DNA of 64,000 nt from Pseudomonas sp. Root562 (GCF_001427125.1 NZ_LMGK01000005.1:102182-166181); one strand, 5' to 3'. Shown: positions 9,066 to 18,811, counted from the stretch's first letter. Numbers and translations: made by a program. Notes: generated by a model not told the origin, from the sequence alone.

Positions 9066-9162
9066 CCTGTGGGAGCGAGGCTTGCCCGCGATCGCGCACT
9101 GTCAGTCGACAACAATGTTGAATGTCATGCCGCCATCGCGAGCAAGCTCAGCTCCTACAGGG
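9066..9162. repeat. Degenerate REP pair (family B)
   Basis: CCTGTGGGAGCGAGGCTTGC at 9066 faces a diverged reverse copy (AGCAAGCTCAGCTCCTACAGGG) ending near 9162, with ATCGCG on the inner side of each. Mismatches show the pair is older than the one at 5765. Confidence 0.7.
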
Positions 9163-9182
9163 AAGGGTGTACATCAGACATG

Positions 9183-9218
9183 AAAAAGCCCGGGACCATT
9201 GCTGGCACCGGGCTTTCC
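9183..9218 (-). terminator. Rho-independent terminator of yajG
   Basis: The inverted repeat AAAGCCCGG / CCGGGCTTT flanks a 14-16 base loop. On the minus strand the stem is followed by a T-run. It lies just downstream of the yajG stop. Confidence 0.8.
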
Positions 9219-9234
9219 TACATCTTGCGAACGC

Positions 9235-9819
9235 TTATTCGCCGAGTACCTGACCCACGGTCGGGTCCTTGAACAGACGGGTCAACGCATCGCTCAACAC
9301 ATCGCTGACCAGCTTGGTGTTGGTTTCCTGGTTCGGCGCCATGCCGAAACGCTGGTCCAGAGACGCACCGTAGCGACCGCTGTAGCGACGGTTGGCGTTC
9401 TGCACATCGGAGCGGAAAGTCGCGCCAATAGTGGCCTCGGTCACGTACATGCCCTCTTTAGGCGACTGATACTTCAGTTCAGCCAGGGTCACGGTGATTT
9501 GCGGCGCGTTCGGCGCGTTGGTGCTCGGGGTGAACCCCAGCAGCCGCACGGCCGCTTCGGCCTGGGCTTGCAGTTTCGGCAGGATCTGCGCGCCCTGCAC
9601 GGTAATCGCGCTGGTTTCCGGATACAGACCGCCGCGGGTGCCCAGGGTCGGCGACGGACGACCGTCGACTACACGCACCACCACCGGCTGTCCGTGGCCG
9701 ACCGGCGCCAGTTGGGCCGTCAACTTGGGTTCCGGGTTCAGTTGTTGCGGGCTGTGGGCGCAGCCGACCAGCGTCAAGCTGGTCACAGTGATCAAACCGA
9801 ACAACAGGCGTTGCAACAT
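9235..9819 (-). CDS. yajG: YajG-family lipoprotein
   Basis: A 194-residue predicted outer-membrane lipoprotein. The signal peptide MLQRLLFGLITVTSLTLVGC ends in a lipobox with Cys20. The body matches YajG: VVVRVVDGRPSPTLGTRGG near the N-terminus, and a C-terminal segment NTKLVSDVLSDALTRLF. The start at 9819 is supported by GGAGAG. An upstream in-frame start (9873) would bury the signal peptide. YajG lipoproteins are conserved in gammaproteobacteria; their biochemical role is unknown. A terminator follows directly. Confidence 0.83.
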   Translation of the reverse strand: MLQRLLFGLITVTSLTLVGCAHSPQQLNPEPKLTAQLAPVGHGQPVVVRVVDGRPSPTLGTRGGLYPETSAITVQGAQILPKLQAQAEAAVRLLGFTPSTNAPNAPQITVTLAELKYQSPKEGMYVTEATIGATFRSDVQNANRRYSGRYGASLDQRFGMAPNQETNTKLVSDVLSDALTRLFKDPTVGQVLGE

Positions 9820-10023
9820 GCTCTTCTCTCCAGAATCAGGCACAAACAGGCCGGCAGTATAGCGGTGGGCCACTGCGGCTAACTAGGGTCATGCAACGAT
9901 TACTGAAATCTCTGACAAACCCGAGAGATCACGGTTCCTGTCACAGATTTTTCACCCAGCCTTCACTTGCACGTCACGAGTGGCTGCGAACGTAATGCTC
10001 AATCACCCAAGAGGTCTCTCGCC

Positions 10024-10257
10024 ATGCGTTTTCTCGTTTCGCTGTTCGAAGCACGTCCGCATCACCGCAGCTTTGCGCTGCTCGACCGCAACGGCCATTG
10101 CCAGGCATTCAAACAATGCAGCCTGCAGCCCATGGGCGATGGCTGGGTCGAAATCGAAGAAATCCGCCTCAACTGGCTGCACAAGCCCTTGCCTGCCAGC
10201 GCCCGCGTGATTGCACGCCAGCCCCGCTCGCGGGCACAGCAACTGTTGACCACCTGA
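10024..10257 (+). CDS. Small hypothetical protein
   Basis: A 77-residue open frame starting MRFLVSLFEARPHHRSFALL, with AAGAGGT properly placed before ATG 10024. It is basic and has one beta-rich half and a Pro/Arg-rich tail. I know no function. It is the last gene before a long untranslated stretch leading to mqo. Confidence 0.65.
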   Translation: MRFLVSLFEARPHHRSFALLDRNGHCQAFKQCSLQPMGDGWVEIEEIRLNWLHKPLPASARVIARQPRSRAQQLLTT

Positions 10258-10997
10258 CCGAACGCCTAATAAAAGTCATTAAACACGACCAATTCCCTAC
10301 GTTTCTTCGCTACAATCTCCCCCCGATTATAAGGACGTCTCCTGATCGGGCCTCGCAGCATCGTCAATGCTTCGGTTTTGGCACCCCGCACCGCCCACAG
10401 AGAGCCGCCCACACAGATCGAGTGAAGCTGGCGCGCTTGCTGTTCATCAAGCAAAACCTCCACTTTTCGCGAATCTGCAGAGCTGTCATGACGCTCGGTC
10501 ACTGAGCTGTTTGCCCGTTTTGCCTGCCATGAACTCCCTGGCGGCAAAGCATTCGGGCACGGTGCCAGGCAGAGGCAGCCCTTTTTTGAGGTTCACGTCT
10601 TCAAAAGAGCGTGAAAAAAACGGGTTTTCACAACTTCACAAGAGTGTGGCGAGCAAATGAATAGTTTTGCGTCTGAACATGCACCATTAGCGTCTAGAAC
10701 AGCCCAACGACACAGGACCGAGTACGCCTCGAACACCGGAGCCTGAAGCCTGTCCGCTACGGATTTGGTTGCACAAACGGATGTCTCGACCATAAGTCGA
10801 ATTGCCAGCCGCCCGTTGAAATGAGTTCATAGGACTCTGATTAGACCCGGCCGGTAGCGTCCGTCGAAGTTGCAAAAAATTGCGAAGATTCGGACATGGC
10901 GATCCTGCCATGAGTTCGAGGGGCATTACTGACTCGCCCCGGAACGCCTGGCAGCCATGCCGTCAATTTGGTGCTGCAGATTTTGGAGACGCGTTAA
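10258..10997. other. 740-base gene-poor region upstream of mqo
   Basis: I see no convincing gene here. Open frames on both strands lack codon bias and family features. The stretch is less GC-rich than its flanks in places (for example around 10600-10660) and holds a possible -10 TACAAT at about 10311 and one short candidate leader ORF at 10657. A long 5' leader or a small RNA for mqo are both possible; neither can be shown from sequence. Confidence 0.6.
10657..10746 (+). CDS. Candidate 29-codon leader ORF
   Basis: ATG 10657 opens a frame that runs to TGA 10744-10746, preceded by a weak purine-rich GGCGAG. It encodes a polar 29-residue peptide starting MNSFASEHAP. It stands 250 bases before mqo. 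There is no family match, so this is listed only as a candidate. Confidence 0.2.
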   Translation: MNSFASEHAPLASRTAQRHRTEYASNTGA

Positions 10998-12506
10998 ATG
11001 GCGCATAACGAAGCAGTCGACGTAGTACTGGTTGGGGCCGGCATCATGAGTGCCACCCTGGCAGTACTGCTCAAAGAGCTCGACCCCGCGATCAAGCTGG
11101 AAGTCGTCGAGCTGATGGATTCCGGTGCCGCGGAGAGTTCCAACCCGTGGAACAACGCCGGTACCGGTCATGCCGGCCTGTGCGAGTTGAACTACACGCC
11201 ACAGGCTGCCGATGGCTCCGTCGACATCAAGAAAGCCGTGCACATCAACACCCAGTTCGAGGTGTCGAAGCAGTTCTGGTCGTACCTGACCAAAAAAGGC
11301 ACGTTCGGCTCGTGCAAATCGTTTATCAGCCCGGTGCCACACCTGAGTTTCGTCCAGGGCGACAGCGGCGTGTCCTTCCTCAAGGAACGCTTCAAGGTGC
11401 TGAGCAAGCACCACGCCTTCGCCGACATGGAATACACCGAAGACAAGGCGACAATGGCAGAGTGGATGCCATTGATGATGCCTGGGCGCGACCCCGGCGA
11501 AACCCTTGCCGCCACCCGCGTGATCAATGGCACCGACGTCAACTTCGGCGCATTGACCAACCAGTTGCTCAAGCACCTGACCAGCGCACCCGATGCCCAG
11601 GTCAAATACTGCAAGCGCGTGACCGGCCTCAAGCGCAACAACGGTGGCTGGACCGTCAGCATCAAGGACGTCAACAGCGGCAACACCCGTGAAGTCGACG
11701 CCAAATTCGTCTTCCTCGGCGCTGGCGGCGCGGCACTGCCCCTGCTGCAAGCCTCGGGTATCGAAGAGAGCAAAGGCTTCGGCGGCTTCCCGATCAGCGG
11801 CCAGTGGCTGCGTTGCGATAACCCGGAAGTGGTCAAGCACCACCAGGCCAAGGTCTACAGCCAGGCTGCCGTGGGTTCGCCACCGATGTCGGTGCCGCAC
11901 CTGGACACCCGCGTCGTCGACGGCAAGAAGTCCCTGCTGTTCGGACCTTATGCCGGTTTTACCACCAAGTTCCTCAAGCACGGCTCCTTCATGGACCTGC
12001 CGATGTCGGTTCGCGCCGGCAACATCGGCCCGATGCTGGCCGTGGCGAAAAACAACATGGACCTGACCAAGTACCTGGTCAGCGAAGTGATGCAGTCCAT
12101 GGAACAGCGCCTGGAGTCCCTGCGTCGCTTCTACCCTGAAGCGAAAGCCGAAGACTGGCGCCTGGAAGTGGCCGGCCAACGGGTGCAGATCATCAAGAAA
12201 GACCCGAAAAAAGGCGGCATCCTGCAGTTCGGTACCGAACTGGTCGCGGCCAAGGACGGCTCCCTCGCCGCCCTGCTCGGCGCTTCGCCAGGTGCTTCGG
12301 TAACGGTTTCGATCATGCTGGAACTGATCGAAAAATGCTTCCCGAACCAGGCCAAAGGCGAATGGGCTGCCAAACTGGCGGAAATTTTCCCGGCCCGTGA
12401 AAAAGTCCTGGAAGCCGACGCTGCGCTGTATCGCAAGATCAACACGCAGAACAACGTTGCCCTGGAACTGGTTGAAGCCAGCAGCGAGACCGAAAGCTAC
12501 GCTTGA
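10998..12506 (+). CDS. mqo: Malate:quinone oxidoreductase
   Basis: A 502-residue FAD flavoprotein that oxidises L-malate to oxaloacetate and passes electrons to quinone, at the inner face of the cytoplasmic membrane. It replaces or supplements NAD-malate dehydrogenase in the TCA cycle. The FAD-binding start [19 protein letters not shown] (6-24) is clear, as is the Mqo signature [20 protein letters not shown] (46-65). The length is normal. It corresponds to mqoB (PA4640), since the next genes follow that order. The ATG at 10998 follows TTGGAGACG. It ends in a strong terminator, so it is probably monocistronic with a long leader. Confidence 0.95.
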   Translation: MAHNEAVDVVLVGAGIMSATLAVLLKELDPAIKLEVVELMDSGAAESSNPWNNAGTGHAGLCELNYTPQAADGSVDIKKAVHINTQFEVSKQFWSYLTKKGTFGSCKSFISPVPHLSFVQGDSGVSFLKERFKVLSKHHAFADMEYTEDKATMAEWMPLMMPGRDPGETLAATRVINGTDVNFGALTNQLLKHLTSAPDAQVKYCKRVTGLKRNNGGWTVSIKDVNSGNTREVDAKFVFLGAGGAALPLLQASGIEESKGFGGFPISGQWLRCDNPEVVKHHQAKVYSQAAVGSPPMSVPHLDTRVVDGKKSLLFGPYAGFTTKFLKHGSFMDLPMSVRAGNIGPMLAVAKNNMDLTKYLVSEVMQSMEQRLESLRRFYPEAKAEDWRLEVAGQRVQIIKKDPKKGGILQFGTELVAAKDGSLAALLGASPGASVTVSIMLELIEKCFPNQAKGEWAAKLAEIFPAREKVLEADAALYRKINTQNNVALELVEASSETESYA

Positions 12507-12518
12507 TTCGGCCCCATG

Positions 12519-12557
12519 AAAAACGCCCCGTCCTCTTTGAGAACGGGGCGTTTTTTT
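12519..12557 (+). terminator. Rho-independent terminator of mqo
   Basis: AAACGCCCCGT and ACGGGGCGTTT form an 11-bp stem around a 10-base loop, followed by a seven-T run ending near 12557. Confidence 0.92.
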
Positions 12558-12577
12558 ATGGGCGGTCAAACCTTCTT

Positions 12578-12608
12578 TGTGGCGAGGGAGCTTGCTCCCT
12601 CGCTACAG
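12578..12608. repeat. Single REP unit (family A)
   Basis: TGTGGCGAGGGAGCTTGCTC followed by CCTCGCTACA forms one self-complementary REP hairpin without the usual inverted partner. It lies between the convergent mqo and PA4642-like genes. Confidence 0.75.
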
Positions 12609-12619
12609 GGAAAAATTGA

Positions 12620-12907
12620 TCAGCCGCGAGCCTTGTCGATCAGTTCAATGTACTCGGCCGCATTACGCTGATCCTTGATCAAGGCAATGAAGTCATTGCC
12701 GTGCTCGTCTTTGCCGTTGACGTCAAAACCGGCCTCGACGAAGAACGTCAGGAAGCGCTCGAAGTCATCAATGCGCAGGCCACGGTAGGCCTTGACCAGT
12801 TTGTGCAGGGACGGAGAAGTCGCGTCAACCGGTTCGAAATCGAGGAACAATTTGATCTGCTCATCGCCGATCTCGTCACCAATCACTTGTTTCTTATCTT
12901 TACGCAT
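12620..12907 (-). CDS. PA4642-family conserved protein
   Basis: A 95-residue acidic cytoplasmic protein that I recognise as the PA4642 family, conserved next to mqoB in pseudomonads. The middle (GLRIDDFERFLTFFVEAGFD) and the C-terminal half (NGKDEHGNDFIALIKDQR) look like an ankyrin-type helix pair: loss of a register or gain of a whole repeat cannot be judged by eye. The function is unknown. The ATG is at 12907. Confidence 0.8.
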   Translation of the reverse strand: MRKDKKQVIGDEIGDEQIKLFLDFEPVDATSPSLHKLVKAYRGLRIDDFERFLTFFVEAGFDVNGKDEHGNDFIALIKDQRNAAEYIELIDKARG

Positions 12908-12970
12908 TGCCGACTCCAGCTCGCAGACATTTCACAGGGCAGGCAGTTTACCCCTGCGCGGGCGCCGGGC

Positions 12971-13456
12971 TCAACGCGGACGAACGGCGCCAGTGTGCAG
13001 ATCGGCCCAAATGTGGCCATTGGCATAGCTCAAGAACTGGCAATACACCGTGTCATTGCGCAACAGATCGATCACCACCCGGTACTGCGCCAGCGGGTAA
13101 TAGAGGGTCAGGGTCTTGGTTTTGTCGTCGTAGACCGGTTTCTTCAGGCTTTTGCTTTCGCCGTCGAAATTGACCAGCACCTGACTGATGGTTGCTCCCT
13201 TGTTCAAGGATTTGCCCTTGAGGCGAACCAACAGCGGCGAGGTTACCGGGATCGGCTGCTGATTGGACTGGCGCTGACTGCCGACCACCACCGAATATTC
13301 GGTGACTTGCAACAACTGCTGCTGCTCGGGCTCTGCGTCACGCAGAGTCAGGTCATCCGGAGGCAGGAACTGCCCGTGCATCGGTGCCGGGGCAGCGGCC
13401 AGGGGCAGACTGAGGGTCAGCAACAGAGCGGCGCAGCTGCGAAACAAAAGGCTCAT
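12971..13456 (-). CDS. Exported hypothetical protein (PA4643-like)
   Basis: A 161-residue protein with a clear Sec signal peptide (FRSCAALLLTLSLPLAAAPA, about 5-24), so it is probably periplasmic. The mature part has alternating hydrophobic residues typical of a beta fold and no cysteine pair or catalytic motif I can name. GGAG precedes the ATG at 13456; an upstream in-frame start at 13486 is less likely. The position matches PA4643 in the mqoB-uraA block. Confidence 0.7.
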   Translation of the reverse strand: MSLLFRSCAALLLTLSLPLAAAPAPMHGQFLPPDDLTLRDAEPEQQQLLQVTEYSVVVGSQRQSNQQPIPVTSPLLVRLKGKSLNKGATISQVLVNFDGESKSLKKPVYDDKTKTLTLYYPLAQYRVVIDLLRNDTVYCQFLSYANGHIWADLHTGAVRPR

Positions 13457-13506
13457 GACAAGGCTCCGGAGGGCGGGGCCGAGCACTCTATCATGGCTTT
13501 AAAAGC

Positions 13507-13583
13507 AAAGATCGCAGCCTTCGGCAGCGACTACAGGGTGTACATCAGGCCCTTATGGGAGCTGCCGAAGGCTGCGATGTTTT
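13507..13583. repeat. REP-like palindrome (family C)
   Basis: AAGATCGCAGCCTTCGGCAGC at the left is mirrored by GCTGCCGAAGGCTGCGATGTT at the right, around a 30-base centre. This is a third palindromic repeat type in the window, unrelated to the GTGGCGAGG and GCGGGCAAGCC types. Confidence 0.75.
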
Positions 13584-13596
13584 GATCTGGCTTGGA

Positions 13597-14070
13597 TCAA
13601 TCGAACTGCGCACGCATCCAGGCGTGATATTCGGCAACACCAGGCTCGCCTTCGCGCGGCGCCCATACGGCAAGTTCACCTTCACCGACCGGGCGGTAAG
13701 GCCCTGCCTTGCATTCGAACATCAGGCTATCGTCTTCAAGCACCACCAGGCCGTGGAATACGCCTGTCGGCAGATCCACGCCAACACAGTCGCCACCGGC
13801 CTGAAGCACGGTCTTGCTGAGCACCGTACCGTTCTCGTCAAAGATCAACACACCCAGGCGTCCTTTGAGGACAAGCAGGGTTTCAGCCTTGTTGTCACCC
13901 AGATGCCGGTGAGGCGGAATGTACGTGGATGGCTGCAGCGCCACCGCCATGCGATGGCAAGCGTCTTCCATCTGATGGAAGTTGTAATGCTGGCGTCCAC
14001 GAGGATTGGCCGCGGCTTTCCCGGCCAGTTCCGCGAACAACGTCTGATCGAGAAAGCGAGGCGTATCCAT
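13597..14070 (-). CDS. WbuC-type cupin-fold metalloprotein
   Basis: A 157-residue single-domain cupin. The metal-binding residues are seen in YIPPHRHLGDNKAETLLVLKG (about 50-69; two His and a Glu) and GVFHGLVVLEDDSL (about 104-117; the last His). This matches WbuC-family proteins. The role is not defined; in some O-antigen clusters a relative is present, but here the gene is paired with hpt. It starts three bases after the hpt stop, so it is read on the hpt transcript. Confidence 0.82.
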   Translation of the reverse strand: MDTPRFLDQTLFAELAGKAAANPRGRQHYNFHQMEDACHRMAVALQPSTYIPPHRHLGDNKAETLLVLKGRLGVLIFDENGTVLSKTVLQAGGDCVGVDLPTGVFHGLVVLEDDSLMFECKAGPYRPVGEGELAVWAPREGEPGVAEYHAWMRAQFD

Positions 14071-14073
14071 GTC

Positions 14074-14631
14074 TTACATTCCTTTAACGGCAAAAATCCC
14101 GTTGGCGTTGCGCCAGTAGCCCTTGTAGTCCATGCCGTAGCCGAAGATGTAACGGTCGATGCACGGCAGACCGACGAAATCGGCTTTCAGGTCCGGGCGA
14201 GCCTTGCGGTCGTGATCCTTGTCGATCAGCACGGCGGTGTGCACTTTGCGGGCACCGGCGTGTTTGCAGAAGTCGATGATCGCACCCAGGGTGTGACCTT
14301 CGTCGAGAATGTCGTCGATGATCAAAACGTCACGGTCGATGAACGACACTTCCGGCTTGGCCTTCCAGAACAGCTCGCCGCCGCTGGTTTCGTTGCGATA
14401 ACGGGTGGCGTGCAGGTAGGACGCCTCCAGCGGGAATTGTAGATGGGTCAGCAGTTTGCCGGCAAAAATCAGCCCGCCGTTCATCACGCAGAACACCACC
14501 GGGTTGCTGTCCGCCAGTTCTTCATTGATGTGTGCACCCACGCGGGCGATGGCCGCCTCGACTTCAGCTTCGGTGTACAGGCAGTCAGCCTCTCGCATGA
14601 TTTGACGGATATGCTCGAGATCAGCGGACAT
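14074..14631 (-). CDS. hpt: Hypoxanthine-guanine phosphoribosyltransferase
   Basis: A 185-residue type I phosphoribosyltransferase that converts hypoxanthine or guanine plus PRPP to IMP or GMP in the cytoplasm. The PRPP-binding motif VLIIDDILDEGHTLG (about 101-115) is intact. Other family features are VVFCVMNGGLIFAGKLL near residue 45 and the base-recognition region FVGLPCIDRYIFGYGMDY. The position next to upp-uraA and the cupin gene matches PA4645. The transcription unit is divergent from upp, so purine and pyrimidine salvage genes meet here. Confidence 0.92.
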   Translation of the reverse strand: MSADLEHIRQIMREADCLYTEAEVEAAIARVGAHINEELADSNPVVFCVMNGGLIFAGKLLTHLQFPLEASYLHATRYRNETSGGELFWKAKPEVSFIDRDVLIIDDILDEGHTLGAIIDFCKHAGARKVHTAVLIDKDHDRKARPDLKADFVGLPCIDRYIFGYGMDYKGYWRNANGIFAVKGM

Positions 14632-14804
14632 GGCGCTCTCCAGGGGATTGAGGGGGGTGGCGGTTCAGGAAAAGCGGGCAAAGGTACGCATCAAGCGAGG
14701 CCAGATCAAGCGTTTGTGGACTAACGTACTCTATGTCTATAGGACAACACCCTCGGATAGATTAATCTAGGCCGGTTTTTTTGCCCGCCGCCGGAGCCTT
14801 TCCC

Positions 14805-15443
14805 ATGCCCATCCTCGAGATCCGCCACCCGCTGATCCGTCATAAACTTGGCCTGATGCGCCGCGCAGACATCAGCACCAAGAATTTCCGTGAGCTCGCT
14901 CAGGAAGTCGGTGCCCTGCTGACCTATGAAGCCACCAAAGACCTGCCGCTCGAAACCTACGATATCGAAGGTTGGTGCGGCACGGTGTCGGTCGAGAAAA
15001 TCGCCGGCAAGAAAATTACTGTAGTACCGATTCTGCGTGCCGGTATCGGCATGCTCGAAGGTGTGTTGAGCCTGATCCCGGGCGCCAAAGTCAGCGCCGT
15101 GGGTGTGGCCCGCAATGAGGAAACCCTCGAAGCCCACACCTACCTGGAAAAACTGGTACCGGAAATCGACGAACGCCTGGCCATGATCATCGACCCGATG
15201 CTCGCCACCGGCGGCTCGATGGTCGCGACCATCGACTTGCTGAAAAAGGCCGGTTGCAGGGACATCCGCGCCATGGTGCTGGTTGCCGCGCCCGAAGGCA
15301 TTGCGGTGGTCGAGAAAGCTCACCCGGACGTGACCATCTACACCGCGTCCATTGATCAAAAACTCAACGAACACGGTTACATCATCCCGGGCCTGGGCGA
15401 TGCTGGCGACAAGATCTTCGGCACCAAGCAGAAGGACGCGTGA
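14805..15443 (+). CDS. upp: Uracil phosphoribosyltransferase
   Basis: A 212-residue enzyme converting uracil and PRPP to UMP. The PRPP loop [20 protein letters not shown] (about 132-151) and the C-terminal uracil-binding [16 protein letters not shown] are diagnostic. The length equals that of the P. aeruginosa protein. ATG 14805 follows CCGGAG; the in-frame start 24 bases upstream lacks a site. The stop lies within a few bases of the uraA start, a conserved operon that couples uptake to salvage. Confidence 0.95.
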   Translation: MPILEIRHPLIRHKLGLMRRADISTKNFRELAQEVGALLTYEATKDLPLETYDIEGWCGTVSVEKIAGKKITVVPILRAGIGMLEGVLSLIPGAKVSAVGVARNEETLEAHTYLEKLVPEIDERLAMIIDPMLATGGSMVATIDLLKKAGCRDIRAMVLVAAPEGIAVVEKAHPDVTIYTASIDQKLNEHGYIIPGLGDAGDKIFGTKQKDA

Positions 15444-15445
15444 GC

Positions 15446-16720
15446 ATGCAGCAAGAGTTCAACGATCCGCTCTGGCGCACGGTGCTGTCCGGCGCACAGA
15501 TGCTGTTCGTGGCCTTCGGCGCCCTGGTGTTGATGCCGCTGATTACCGGCCTTGACCCGAACGTGGCGCTGTTTACCGCCGGCCTGGGAACCATCCTGTT
15601 TCAGGTGGTCACCGGACGTCAGGTGCCGGTGTTCCTGGCGTCGAGTTTTGCTTTCATCACCCCGATCATTCTCGCCAAGGGTCAATTCGGCCTCGCGGCG
15701 ACCATGGGCGGTGTGATGGCGGCTGGCTTCGTCTACACCTTCCTCGGCCTGGCCGTGAAGATCAAAGGCACCGGTTTCATCGACCGCCTGTTGCCACCGG
15801 TGGTGATCGGCCCGGTCATCATCTCCATCGGCCTGGCCATGGCGCCGATTGCCGCCAACATGGCGATGGGCAAGGCGGGAGACGGCAGCGAGCTGATTCA
15901 CTATCAGACCGCAATGCTGATCTCGATGCCGGCGCTGCTGACCACCCTGATCGTCGCCGTGTTCGGCAAAGGCATTTTCCGCCTGGTGCCGATCATTTCC
16001 GGCGTGCTGGTGGGTTTTGCCATGTCATTCTATTTCGGTGTGGTCGACACGGCGAAGATTGCCGCGGCGCCATGGTTCGCCATCCCGGCCTTCACCGCGC
16101 CGGAATTCAACTGGCAGGCGATCCTGTTCATCGTTCCGGTGGCCCTGGCCCCGGCTATCGAACACATCGGCGGTGTGATTGCCGTGGGTAGCGTGACCGG
16201 CCGCGATTACCTGAAGAAACCCGGTCTGCACCGCACGCTGCTCGGTGACGGCATTGCCACCACCGCGGCCGGCCTGTTCGGCGGCCCACCCAACACCACC
16301 TACGCCGAAGTCACCGGCGCGGTGATGCTGACCAAGAACTACAACCCGAAAATCATGACCTGGGCGGCGATATTCGCCATCAGCCTGGCATTCATCGGCA
16401 AATTCGGCGCACTGCTGCAAAGCATTCCGGTGCCGGTGATGGGCGGCATTCTGTGCCTGTTGTTCGGTTCGATTGCAGCGGTAGGCATGAACACGCTGAT
16501 ACGCCACAAGATCGATCTGGGCGAGGCGCGCAATCTGGTGATTGTGTCGGTGACCCTGGTGTTCGGGATCGGCGGTGTGCTGGTGGGTACCGGCACCGGC
16601 CCGGATGATTTCGGCCTCAAAGGCATTGCGCTGTGCGCGGTGGTGGCGATTGCGCTGAACCTGATCCTGCCGGGCAATGACAGCTGGAAGCACAAGAAGG
16701 CGAATGAGCCGCTGGTGTAA
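15446..16720 (+). CDS. uraA: Uracil permease (NCS2 family)
   Basis: A 424-residue polytopic inner-membrane protein of the nucleobase:cation symporter-2 family, importing uracil with protons. About 14 hydrophobic segments are visible. The family signature is present around ALAPAIEHIGGVIAVGSVTG (Glu and His of the substrate site) and GGPPNTTYAEVTGAV. ATG 15446 follows AAGGAC. A GTG at 15440 overlaps the upp stop and is an alternative. It is translated with upp. Confidence 0.93.
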   Translation: MQQEFNDPLWRTVLSGAQMLFVAFGALVLMPLITGLDPNVALFTAGLGTILFQVVTGRQVPVFLASSFAFITPIILAKGQFGLAATMGGVMAAGFVYTFLGLAVKIKGTGFIDRLLPPVVIGPVIISIGLAMAPIAANMAMGKAGDGSELIHYQTAMLISMPALLTTLIVAVFGKGIFRLVPIISGVLVGFAMSFYFGVVDTAKIAAAPWFAIPAFTAPEFNWQAILFIVPVALAPAIEHIGGVIAVGSVTGRDYLKKPGLHRTLLGDGIATTAAGLFGGPPNTTYAEVTGAVMLTKNYNPKIMTWAAIFAISLAFIGKFGALLQSIPVPVMGGILCLLFGSIAAVGMNTLIRHKIDLGEARNLVIVSVTLVFGIGGVLVGTGTGPDDFGLKGIALCAVVAIALNLILPGNDSWKHKKANEPLV

Positions 16721-16728
16721 CAGGCGAT

Positions 16729-16861
16729 CCCTGTGGCGAGGGAGCTTGCTCCCGCTTGACCGGTCTGGCGTACCAGTGCGCAGCAGCCACAAAATCTTCA
16801 TTTATTGCAAGATTTTGGGGCCGCTTCGCGACCCAGCGGGAGCAAGCTCCCTCGCCACAGG
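16729..16861. repeat. Paired REP element (family A), inverted
   Basis: CCTGTGGCGAGGGAGCTTGC at 16729 and its reverse complement ending CTCCCTCGCCACAGG at 16861 enclose about 80 bases, including CAAGATTTT repeats. It lies between the convergent uraA and hemH genes. Confidence 0.87.
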
Positions 16862-16869
16862 TTGGGTTC

Positions 16870-17895
16870 CTAGAGAGCCAAAGGCGCTCTTTCGCATAAC
16901 TTGGTCAATGCCTGTGCCCAACGCGGGTCATCATTGAGACACGGCACCAACACCAATTCCTCGCCCCCCGCTTCGCGGAACTGCTCTTTACCGCGATCAC
17001 CAATCTCCTCCAGCGTCTCGATGCAATCGGCAACGAACGCCGGGCACATGACCAATAGTTTCTTCACACCCGACTTGGCCAACTCATCAAGACGCGCTTC
17101 GGTGTAGGGCTCAATCCATTTGGCACGCCCCAGACGCGACTGGAACGACACCGACCATTTGCCGTCCGCAAGCCCCATGCGCTTGGCAAACTCCGCTGCG
17201 CTACGCAGGCATTGGGCGCGGTAACAGGTCGCCAGGGTCGCTGGCGAAGCGTTCTTGCAGCAGTCTTCATTCTTGAAGCAATGCTGGCCGGTCGGATCAA
17301 GCTTGGTCAGATGCCTCTCAGGCAAGCCGTGAAAGCTCAGCAACAGGTGGTCGTAATCCTGTTGCAGGTACGGTCCGGCCGTGGCCACCAGAGCATCAAG
17401 GTATTCCGGTTGATCGTAGAACGGCTGGAGTATCGACAGTTGCACATTGAGATTTTTCTCGCGCAATACACGCCGGACCTCTTCGATCACTGTTGTGGTG
17501 GTGCTGTCGGCAAATTGTGGATAGAGCGGCGCCACGGTTATCCGCTTATGCCCTTGGGCGATCAGTCGTGTAAGCGCCGACTCGATGGACGGTAGGCCAT
17601 ATCGCATGGCCAACTCAACCGGGCCGTGATGCCAGTGCGCAGTCATCGCCTGCTGCAAGCGACGACTGAGCACCACCAGCGGCGAGCCTTCGTCCCACCA
17701 GATCGAAGCATACGCGTGGGCCGACTGCTCGGGACGCTTGATCAGGATCAGTGACACCAGCAGACGCCGCACCGGCCAAGGCAGGTCGATCACGTAGGGG
17801 TCCATCAGAAACTGATTGAGGTAACGGCGCACGTCCGCCACCGAAGTGGAGGCCGGTGAGCCCAGGTTGACCAGAAGCAACGCGTGATCGGTCAT
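16870..17895 (-). CDS. hemH: Ferrochelatase
   Basis: A 341-residue enzyme inserting Fe2+ into protoporphyrin IX, the last step of haem synthesis. The catalytic His189 lies in [12 protein letters not shown], and Glu294 in [13 protein letters not shown] cysteine-rich segment (Cys206, 212, 213, 224, 229) is inserted after the HGLPERH region. It is reminiscent of internal [2Fe-2S]-binding segments described in some bacterial ferrochelatases. The ATG at 17895 is preceded by AGGAC; a 49-codon upstream extension is in the wrong composition. It is downstream of the epimerase-like gene by 13 bases, likely the same operon. Confidence 0.94.
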   Translation of the reverse strand: MTDHALLLVNLGSPASTSVADVRRYLNQFLMDPYVIDLPWPVRRLLVSLILIKRPEQSAHAYASIWWDEGSPLVVLSRRLQQAMTAHWHHGPVELAMRYGLPSIESALTRLIAQGHKRITVAPLYPQFADSTTTTVIEEVRRVLREKNLNVQLSILQPFYDQPEYLDALVATAGPYLQQDYDHLLLSFHGLPERHLTKLDPTGQHCFKNEDCCKNASPATLATCYRAQCLRSAAEFAKRMGLADGKWSVSFQSRLGRAKWIEPYTEARLDELAKSGVKKLLVMCPAFVADCIETLEEIGDRGKEQFREAGGEELVLVPCLNDDPRWAQALTKLCERAPLAL

Positions 17896-17908
17896 GCAAC
17901 GTCCTATT

Positions 17909-18811
17909 TCAGAGGCGGCTGGAAAGATCGTCCAGGGCCGCGCGCAAATCAGTGAACTGGAAGGTAAATCCTGCTTCGAGCAAACGCGCCGGCGTGGCCC
18001 GTTGACCACCCAGCAACAACAATGACATCTCGCCCAGGCCAACCTTCAACGCCAGCGCCGGCATCGGCATGAACGCCGGGCGATGCAACACGCTGCCCAG
18101 GGTTTTGGCAAACTCGCGATTACGCACCGGCTTCGGTGCGCAGGCATTATATGGACCGCTGGCTTCATTGCGATGCAGAAGAAAATCAATCAGGGCGATT
18201 TGATCGTTGATATGAATCCACGGCATCCACTGCCGACCGTTGCCGATCGGCCCGCCCAGCCCGAATTTGAACGGCAGCAGCAGGCGCGACAAAAAGCCGC
18301 CATCGGCAGACAACACCAGACCGGTGCGAATGAGGATCACCCGAATCCCCAAGGCCTCCGCACGCTGCGCGGTTTCTTCCCAGGCGATGCACAACTGGCT
18401 GGCGAAGTCGTCGATCACCGGCGGTGATTCTTCGGTCAACTCCCGCTCGCCGCCATCACCGTACCAACCCACGGCAGAGCCGGAGATCAGTACCCGGGGT
18501 TTCTGCTCGCGCTTTTCCAGCCAGGCCAGCAGGGTTTCGGTCAAGGTAATCCGGCTGCTCCATAACAGCGCTTTGCGTTTGGACGTCCATGGTCGATCGG
18601 CAATCGGCGCACCCGCCAGGTTGATAATGGCGTCAATCGGTTCTTGACCGAGGTCTTCCAACAGTGCGACACCACGCACTGCAGCGCCGCAAATTTTCGC
18701 AACTTTATCGGGCGTACGACTCAAGACCGTCAGGCGATGCCCCTGACTCAACCAGTGTCGACAAAGCTGACGTCCTATCAAACCAGTACCGCCGGTCAGC
18801 AATATGTGCAT
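17909..18811 (-). CDS. TIGR01777-family epimerase-like protein
   Basis: A 300-residue extended-SDR protein with the NAD(P)-binding start [20 protein letters not shown] and the family's [19 protein letters not shown] (about 111-129). This segment replaces the usual catalytic Tyr-x3-Lys arrangement. The C-terminal DUF1731-like tail [17 protein letters not shown] is present. Relatives include E. coli YfcH and plant SulA-like division proteins; the substrate is unknown. Its position next to hemH is conserved in pseudomonads (PA4655-PA4656). Confidence 0.88.
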   Translation of the reverse strand: MHILLTGGTGLIGRQLCRHWLSQGHRLTVLSRTPDKVAKICGAAVRGVALLEDLGQEPIDAIINLAGAPIADRPWTSKRKALLWSSRITLTETLLAWLEKREQKPRVLISGSAVGWYGDGGERELTEESPPVIDDFASQLCIAWEETAQRAEALGIRVILIRTGLVLSADGGFLSRLLLPFKFGLGGPIGNGRQWMPWIHINDQIALIDFLLHRNEASGPYNACAPKPVRNREFAKTLGSVLHRPAFMPMPALALKVGLGEMSLLLLGGQRATPARLLEAGFTFQFTDLRAALDDLSSRL

